DNA of 64,000 bases from Mesaphorura yosii (lineage: Eukaryota > Arthropoda > Collembola > Poduromorpha > Tullbergiidae): assembly GCA_009869945.1 (NCBI GenBank), contig WIXG01000194.1, positions 87,718 through 151,717 of the forward strand, given 5' to 3'. The notes under the pieces were generated by a model. It saw nothing but the letters and a program-made list of their open reading frames with translations, did not search any database and was not told where the DNA came from. Every line of letters starts with the position of its first letter. Positions within the stretch are counted from its first letter, which is position 1. Below are positions 56,425 through 64,000 of this stretch, piece after piece. The position numbers and the translations under genes were made by a program.

Positions 56425-56911
56425 GGTCATGAAGTCGAGAAAACATCACACATCAAGTTAGTGATCTATTATCTGCCTCGCACTGAACGCTGACCTTGAC
56501 GTCGGAGTTACTTTCAGAGTCCATACGCGCATGTGTAGAAGTGGTAAAGGAATTATGAGACGGCAATTTCAGCCATTCCAAATACGACCAACGCCAAGGG
56601 CTTTCCCACGAGAACGCCCACCACATGCCGTCAGTAACTCATACCTTCAATCTAGGTGTGGCATCTGTTAACGAAAGGCATTTATTAGGCGAAAGGCAAC
56701 ACCATAAATGGTGTTGAATCAACCAAAGAAACTCAAAACTACTCTCTTTTAATTTGATCTTTCACATTTTTAATCGTAATCACAATTTAACAATCCACAT
56801 TATATCGCACTATTAATATTACTGGTACTGATAAAAATTGAGCAGGTACAATTTTAATTTAAGTGCATGTCGTAATTTCGTAAATCCGTAAATGTAAGAC
56901 GATAGGACGAA
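56425..56911. other. Short convergent intergenic region
   Basis: Lies between the 3' end of the secreted gene and the 3' end of the giant J-domain gene (minus). No coding signal. Confidence 0.45.
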
Positions 56912-59900
56912 CTAGTCTACAAACATGGTCTTATCCGTACTCGAACTGAGACGCTTGCGAATATTCGACGGGAGGATAACAGAAACATGCTCTGGGGCAC
57001 CGCGTTGGTCGTCGCTGACGCTGGCAAAGACAAATGCCGCCGAATACGTCGTGCTGGCGGATCTGCTGAGCGAATTAAATTTGGCCGAGTTGGATCTGTG
57101 CAGCGAACTGAAGCTAAAACTGGCACTCCGAGAGTACATCGAGTTGGAGCGCGTCAGAGCGTTGAGATGGTTGAAGTTCATGCCGTGAATGTAAAATTTG
57201 TCGAATTTGGGGTTCAATCCGTCGACGAATGGAGCAGCAACAGTGTCCGTAGGAGTGGCACCGATTAATTTCAGTTCCATTGTCAGAGGGCCATGATGCG
57301 GATCAGTGTACGCTTTGCCAATGCTGTACACTCCGCTCTGGATCAAGAATTCTTCAGTTTCACTGCTTGGGTCTGATTTGGTCTCTAATGAAAGTGACGA
57401 CTCTTCAGTGCTACTTGATTCTGACTCGGATTCAGCCTCCTCTTCACCTGGACTATCTTCTGCGCCTCCATCGCGCTTAGAATTTTCTGGTTTATCGCCG
57501 TAAAAAAGTTTGTAGTATATGTTCACTGCGCGCTTTGCCTTTCTGGCGGACCGGGTACGTCGCTTTTTTGATTCTGAATCGGAAGACGAGGCATCATCAT
57601 TTGATGAGTCACTGTTGCTGTCACTCGACTCGTCGTCCTCCGTAGAATATTCAGAGTTGCCGTCTTCCGAGCATGCGTAGCAGTCTTTCGTTTTATCAAT
57701 CACAATATGGAACACTCTCCAGAAGCTGACTTCCATATCACGGAGGTTGTAACATGGTGATGCTAGGGTTTTCTTACCCGGTTTTGCCAGTTTGGAACCT
57801 GTTTTTGATACTTCGAAGTACTTTTGACTGAATTGGTTCAGAAACTGTCGCTGGTCAACATTTTCGCAGGCTTGAAGGTCAGGCGCTGAAGTCGATTCAT
57901 CATGGCTGCGGAAACCGTTCACAATCACTGATCTGGAAGACATTGTGTCTGGTCCACAGCTGCCATTCAATGCCGGTACGGAAAAATATTTTTCGCTAAA
58001 TTTTGAAATAAAGTCATCTTGGTTCAGCTCAGTCTTGACGATTACTCGTTCTTGTGACGAGTCTTCAACAGAGAAGTCATCTTCTTCGTACTCGCCGAAC
58101 ACGTCAACGTCCCCAGCCCCAACACGTTCGTCGGACATGGACAAAGAATCAGACGAGGATTGAGACCTTATTCGACGCATACGCGAATTCTTTGCTCCCG
58201 GCCCGGTTTTTTGTGTTGCAGCGTCAGTGCTCATGACGTCTTCGAGATCTGAGTTCGTTGTCGTACTGCTGGTGCTGGTGTCCATTTCAGGATCGGGTTT
58301 AGGAGGTATCCGTTTGTAGACAAGTATGTCCTTGTAATATAGTTCTTCGGTCGATTGAATGAGCTTCCAGCAACCTGCAGGGCAATTATAAATTGAGACT
58401 CCAGAGAATTTGCTCAGAAAACATCATTCTTAACTTTTCTTACATGATTCTGGACTGAGATTGGTTTCAGCTGCTTGGTTCTGGCTTGACTCGAGCACCA
58501 ATTGATTCGTCGATTCAACTCGATCCGACTCCGCAGTGATTTCCGCCTTCTGCGTCCACCAACTCACGTCGCTGTTGCTGGCAACCGCATCTTTGATGAT
58601 GTTCGCAAACTGGTACGACTTCTGACACTTGACTTCAACCGTCACATCCACATCCATTTCAGCTGCCTTGTCGGGGCTCAAGAAAAATCGTAGAGCAGGC
58701 ACGACCTCGGATAGTGTGCAAACTGGTCCGAAGATGGGCTCTACGTCCAAGCACAAGCCACCGCCAACCGCATCGTCCGGATTGGTCCATAAATTATGAC
58801 AGCCAACCGACGGAATCCAGAGTGACCTTTCTTTCACCATCTCCCGCTCGAAGTTGGGTTCTGGGTCCGAAATCCCAAGTTTACGTATCGAAAAGCAGAG
58901 TTGACCCAGTCGGAAGATTTCCTCCTCGCTCTTCCCGTTCTGACTGATGGAAGTCATATTTTCAGCGAGAATCTGTCGTAATTTGCGGTACATGAGACTG
59001 ATTTTGTACAACTCTTTGAGCCGAGCCAGTTCTGGGTAGTAAAGACCGATTTCATCGTAGCTGCGCGAGAAATCGTGGGCGAATTGGGCGAGCGCCGGCG
59101 CGAGACTTTCACTACTTGCCTCTGGCACCAGTTCTGCCTGCACATTTCCAATCTTGTATGTGTATACTGGTTCGGAATCGCTTTCAAACTGATCTTCATA
59201 ATAAACTTCGCTGAATCGCAGCGAGAATCTGAATCCGGACTCCTCAAGTCTGCCTCGGAGTCTTATACTGCGGCAGAAGAATTGCAAATGCTCCGGAAGC
59301 CGAGACATGAGCCCGAGCTGTGCGTTGCGAATATAAAATGGGGAGGCTGCGTTCACTTCGACCCCTGCTGCAAAGTAACTGACCACCATCGCGACACGAA
59401 GTGCCGTCGCAGCGAATTCGGTTCCGACCAATCGTTCGAGGAGTTTCACTTCCTGGCACGGATGGCCCCGAGGGTCTTCAAATGTCAGATGCGCTCTGTC
59501 AATGCCATGCTCGAATATTTCGACCAGATCCTGTTCGCAGACAAGCCCACTGCAGCCGCCGGGGACGAGTTCATCTGGCCTCGTCACGAGGAATGAGATC
59601 GCACACGTTTCATAGTCAATCTGAAAGCCGTCGATGCTCCTGAACACCATTTCGGGGTCACTTTCGAACTGGAGCTGAATGGCGAGTACGTCAGTCCAGC
59701 CTTCAGGCGTAAACCGACCCACAGGCCACTTGAGCAGCTTTTCGATGTGGGAGTCTCTCAGCCGTTTGCTTGCCAGAAATGTTTGCATTGCCTTTTCCTT
59801 GGCCGTGTCGAAGTCCATCAGGTCACTGCGACCCTGGCGTACTTCGTTGAAGAGTATGTATGCTTGGAGATGTGCAGACGCTGTCGCTGTTGTCGTTGGG

Positions 59901-62836
59901 ACAGATGAGGCCGCTGATGCGTTAGCAGTCCCAGATATGTTCACTTTATCGCTGCAATACTGAAGCATAAACTGCGTCCAGACAGTTTCCACGTACTGCA
60001 GATCGGAGCAGTTAAGCGTCGGGATGTTGACAAGTGGCTCAATCTTCGGGAAGTGGACGATGCTGTTGAGGAAGTCCGAGATCAGCTGCGATTCGGAGTG
60101 CGTGATGAGTTGCGAAGAAGATTTTTGAAGACCTCTGCCAGTCCGTGAGTGAGATTGTAATTCTGAATCTGAGTCACTTGAATCGCCATCATTTAGCCAA
60201 TTATCGCCATTTTCTGGCTCCTGCTCCTGCAGTGCCCGAGACAGCTTCTGATTAGCCATCAGCATGATGGAAAACATGTGCTTGTGACTGAGGCAGCTCT
60301 GCACACTCGCCGAGCTCCCGGCCTCACTCTTCAGCTTGAACAGTGCTTCAGCCATCATCAGAATACAATTTCTGTACGCAAACAGTTTGCGGGGTTCGTC
60401 CTCCACCATGTCCATCGCACGGAGCAAGTGCGAGGCAGCCATAACCAGCGGGCCGTTTTGGTTCTTCGGCGGAAGTGCTTTGATCAGGTCCATGTAGCCA
60501 AATGCCGCATTGAGCGCCTGGTCCGCTCCGGAGCCCTGCACTTGCTCAATCGCCTTCTCATTTTTCGTCAGCGTCACGAGCGGTGTGTTCGTCTCGACAG
60601 AAGGCGGTGGGGCATCAGGCTGGTCGACCACAGGCTTTGCTTGGGGTTCCATTTGCTGCAATCGACCCGTCTTCTCGTCATACCCAAACTCCTGGCTGGG
60701 TACGGGGTCCGAGACAACGAGAGAGTCGACCGTCGAGTCGATTTCGAGATACTCTTTGAAGTCAAAGAACTCTTTCAACTGCTTCACTTCGACCTGAACC
60801 TTGGCGAGCACCGATTCATGAAAGAATTCGTCTTGCGTGAGCTTCGAGACACAGGGAACGAGTCTGTAGATACATTCAGGAGTGCTGAGCAGTGCCGTCT
60901 GATATGCAGACATGGATTCCAGCCAGTTGCACTTTACACGGTCGATTGTGCCCTGAATCAGGAGTCGCATGGCTTCGTTCATTACTTCCCCGTCGCAGTA
61001 GTCTTGCAGAACACACTCGGCTGCAGGCAGATTACGTTTCTCGAGATGCAGCAAACAGTCAGTCAGTGATTCATAGTCACAGGATTTAATGCAAGTTTCC
61101 AACTTTGATCTCAGCAGCCGTCTCGACTCCAGCCTCACGAAAGTGTCGTCGAATTCGGAAGGAGGCAGAAAATGGTAGGCTGCGACGATTTTTCGCACTT
61201 GGTCAAAACCACGGCACGATTTCTTCAGGACTCGAATTATGGCTCGATGCACTTCGTGGCACTCAATGGCTTCACGTGGATACAACGTAACTACAATTTT
61301 TATGCCATGAAGAAGTGACTCCGGCGTAAGTTTGCTCATAAATTCTATCAGTCGCTGCAAGTCGGTACAAAGTGACTGGGAGGAGGAAGACAAGTTTCGA
61401 AGAAGACTCTTGACTTCGGAGGAGTAGTAGACGACACGGTAAAAGTCCGGTTGGAGACCTGAGTCTTTGGGTACGTCCGGTCGAGCAAGCATGAAGTCCG
61501 GATGTGGACTGTTGAGCAGCCACTCTGCGGCTGCGTAGTGATTTCCCTTGGCTGCGAACGTGTCTGCAATATCACTCATATCGTAGCCTCCGATCAGGAA
61601 GCAGAAGTGGGCCAGAAGCGGGTCGCACTCGTCGTGGATTCGCATGCCAAGCTCAAACCAGTCTGGAACTTTTCGGTCGTCTCCGTCAGCCACGCCGAGA
61701 AGATTGCCCAGCATCGTCCAGAACATGGCGAGCTCCAGCTGCACGGCGATGAAGGCTTCTGATATGAGCTGGCGCAGGTCCAGCTTGTCTACCCGTTGCA
61801 TGACACACGCCATACAGAAGAGTGAGTCCATCTGATTCACTGCGAGCAAGGCACTCGCTTTATCCAACAATTTCTCCTTGCTCGTCTGATTTCGAAGCGT
61901 CCATACGACGATGTCAGACTCGGCGACCGTGAGACCTCGAGTGCGTGGGATGAACTTGTAGTTACGTTTCAGGTCTCCAACGTCCGACTTCAAATGATCG
62001 AGCGCTTGATTCACTTTACGATGCAGCTTCGGGAATTTAGCCCATGTTCGTGAATCGCCCCAAATGCTCGACGGTTTCGAGGGCAGATAGCGCGGCTTGA
62101 AGGCGAACAGGTCACCAACGAACTGCAGGAAGAAGTCATGGATACTTTGCATCGTCACTGTTACTTGTTCGTCGACTGATAAGAAACTGACGTACGGCGC
62201 GAGCATCGTATTCCAATGATGGGCTTCATTCAGGAAGCTCGAGTCACACAGCTTACACTTCCACGAGTTTGTTGAAGTGTCCGCGGGTTTGGAGTCATCG
62301 CTGGAGTCTATCACTTTGCTAAACACTCGAGAAAGAGACTCAAAGTAATTGTCGTCCACTTGTAACGCGTCAAACTCCGTTTCCCAATCCGCAATGCGTT
62401 GAGCGACGTGCCGCGAGAATTGTGCCTCGCCCACGTCGTAGCAAATGGCGCCCGCGACGTGCCTCGAGTTTCGAGCACGTTCAGCGAGCCGTCGTTCTGC
62501 GTTATACTGAGCTCGGAGCTTGGAAATGTCCAAGCCCAAGCCGTTGTCACCTGCATGTTCACTGAACAGGTGTCTGTACTTGGTCAGAAGTTCCTCGTCG
62601 GTGGGTAACCTACTGAGCTCTGTGTCACGGAGAATGTCGTACCGAGTTCTGGTCGCCTTGTTGGAGAGCACGCGGTATGCTTCGATCGTGCGATAACAAA
62701 GTTCTGTGTCTTGTCCCGGCGCTAATTTGTCGAGATGCACTTCGAGAATCCGTTTGCGGTAGGATCGGCGAATGTCGTCCTCCGAAGCGGCAGAGTTGAG
62801 GCCCAGTAGGCCGTAGTAGTCGATAGCGGCGTTCAT
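56912..62836 (-). CDS. Giant two-exon protein with a degenerate J domain, 1951 aa, family unknown
   Basis: Exon 1 is 62836-58444 and exon 2 is 58374-56912. The 69-nt intron (CAT|GTAAGA .. CTGCAG|GTT) joins in phase, and without it exon 1 stops within six codons. The start is the ATG at 62836; the open frame extends 14 codons further up only through non-ATG codons, with TAA beyond. Residues 4-75 form a J domain (IDYYGLLGLNSAASEDDIRR), but the HPD motif is HLD at 34-36, so Hsp70 activation is unlikely. A CxxC pair (CKLCDSSF) is near 210. The next ~1200 residues look mainly helical, without repeats I recognise. Around the junction lies CCWKLIQSTEELYYKDILVY, then low-complexity Ser/Asp/Glu stretches (residues ~1690-1790) and an Arg/Ser-rich end. 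I can assign no family. It is unusually large with a single intron, unlike neighbouring genes. Confidence 0.85.
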
Positions 62837-63688
62837 CTTCGGACTTGTACTGGCGTCGACTTCCGCCTGGGTCGTCAAGGGCGGTGGCGACGATGATTAC
62901 TCATACACGCAGCCGAATGACATCACGAACGGAGTGATCGTAATCGACTGAGATGTAATTCCGGCTTCTTGCGGCACCGAAAGTACTGAAAGCTATAATT
63001 AGATAATATATGGCAAAATGGCAAGGCAATGCGAATGAGATGAGGCACAAGCGTGTAGAATATGAGTCCAAATGAATATGTTATTCGAACTGGCAATAAT
63101 CCAACTGCTCCGGAATTCTGCTCATTTATTATGCTGTAATGCATTCCGAGCACCAAAGTCAACAAAAATTAGTCAGGCTCTTGCTCCCTGGCTTGGTTGG
63201 ATAGTCGTGTGGTCGTGTCGCGATCGCGATAAGGGCAGGCAGTCAGACAACAACTCAAGAATCAGAAAGAAACTGAACCGAAAGGCGGAGGTGGCGAGAG
63301 AGCATTTAATTAGAACTTTTACCTAAATACGAATACAAGTGGATGACGGAAGTTTTCAATCTACACAACCTTCCAGTACCTCTGACTGAGACAATGTCTT
63401 TCATTTTGAATTGGGAGCGTGACAAACGACAAATTGAGCATCTGCAGCGGATTTGTGTCAGAGTCAATGCCATGTCAGTCACGGCATACTGCATGAGTCA
63501 TGGTTCACGCTCCATACGCGTGGGCCGTGGAACCAGAAACGAATGCTTTCAATAATTCGTATTTATTTTCTAATTTGTAATTTTAGGAAGGTCGTATTTC
63601 ATATCAAAATTTTGTCATGTTATACCCATTAGAGTGTCCATCATTTGCCTTTGGTTGATAAAAGGAAGCCAGTCAGTCATGCCATCAC
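62837..63688. other. Intergenic, 5' flank of the giant gene
   Basis: No gene visible. It holds the presumed promoter of the minus-strand giant gene and the 3' flank of the mucin-like gene. Confidence 0.45.
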
Positions 63689-64000
63689 CTAGAGCCCGCG
63701 AAAACCCCTTGATTTGCGTAAATGACGACGCAACTGGAAATTTCTGGTCGATGGGAAATGGGTTGTCCCATTTGTTGGTTCGGGATAAGTTGTTGTCGGT
63801 GGAACTAGTGTACTGCCATTGGTCGGCCAGGGATTGTGAGTTGTGGGGGGATGGACTGTAGTTCCATTGGTCGGCCAAGAATCGTGGGTCGTTGGTGGAT
63901 AGATTGTAGTTCCATTCGTTGGCCAAGGATCGTGAGTCGTTGGTGGATGTACCGTGGTCCCGTTTGTCGTGCCATTTTCATTAGTCGTTGTGGGATAGAC
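63689..64000 (-). CDS. 3' end of a mucin-like Thr/Pro repeat protein (runs off the window)
   Basis: A minus-strand frame is open from the window edge to a TAG at 63689-63691 (103 residues). It consists of four 16-residue repeats of the type PPTTHDPWPTNGTTVH (repeat DNA at 63767-63958), with one N-glycosylation sequon (NGT/NGS) per repeat and many Thr for O-glycans. It ends in a basic, non-repetitive tail (RNFQLRRHLRKSRGFRGL). Extracellular peritrophic or mucin-like proteins look like this. The 5' part, including any signal peptide, lies outside. The longer methionine-started frame 63615-63926 in another phase is a shadow of the repeat. Confidence 0.6.
   Translation of the reverse strand, partial: VYPTTTNENGTTNGTTVHPPTTHDPWPTNGTTIYPPTTHDSWPTNGTTVHPPTTHNPWPTNGSTLVPPTTTYPEPTNGTTHFPSTRNFQLRRHLRKSRGFRGL
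63767..63958 (-). repeat. Four tandem copies of a 48-bp unit
   Basis: Each 48-bp unit encodes 16 residues ending WPTNG or EPTNG. Copies 1-3 differ at few positions; copy 4, nearest the stop, is most diverged. Confidence 0.85.

Noticed and set aside
60278-61069. 263-codon plus-strand frame, His/Arg-rich
   Set aside because: Lies opposite the single long exon of the giant J-domain gene; long antisense shadows are expected there.

Overview
This is nuclear DNA from an animal, almost certainly an arthropod. It has short spliceosomal introns (about 47-180 nt) with GT..AG boundaries, two chitin-binding (R&R) cuticle protein genes, an adipokinetic-hormone/GnRH-superfamily receptor, and a short interstitial run of the arthropod telomere unit TTAGG. 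The mix fits a hexapod or a close pancrustacean. A broken wax-synthase/DGAT-like gene loosely suggests a springtail, but the sequence cannot settle the species. No prokaryotic operon, CRISPR array or tRNA was recognised. Most genes were rebuilt by joining exons whose reading phases agree across each intron; exon coordinates are given per gene.

Layout. 0-21 kb is gene-dense: an unrecognised five-exon gene, GTPBP10 (mitochondrial Obg GTPase), an AKAP7-like 2H phosphoesterase, a secreted Cys-rich mucin-like protein, a SAXO-like axonemal protein with a probable 1-nt lesion, SRSF1 (minus strand) divergent from an eight-finger C2H2 protein, an annexin, and OSTF1 (SH3 plus ankyrin). 21-35 kb is sparse and transposon-rich: a small single-pass membrane protein, a decayed Mutator-like transposase containing an unusual palindromic 45-bp-period repeat, and a broken non-LTR retrotransposon ending in (ATT)n. 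35-42 kb carries the neuropeptide GPCR, a pseudogene of a wax-ester synthase/acyltransferase, and an ING3-like PHD protein (minus). 42-50 kb holds two cuticle genes with large flanking intergenic regions. 50-64 kb is dense again: NDUFB1 (57 aa), ACSF3 convergent with ZNHIT6/BCD1, a small secreted protein with a beta/gamma-crystallin-like look, a giant two-exon protein with a degenerate J domain (HPD replaced by HLD), and the 3' end of a mucin-like repeat protein running off the window.

The genes are not an operon or a pathway cluster. Several concern mitochondria (GTPBP10, ACSF3, NDUFB1) or RNA and chromatin (SRSF1, ZNHIT6, ING3-like), but this looks like ordinary eukaryotic gene mixing. The most unusual items are the 1951-residue J-domain variant protein, the palindromic repeat array at 28597-28793, the telomeric-repeat insertion with its flanking inverted repeat at 426-567, and the receptor with an enlarged first intracellular loop and no TM6 tryptophan.
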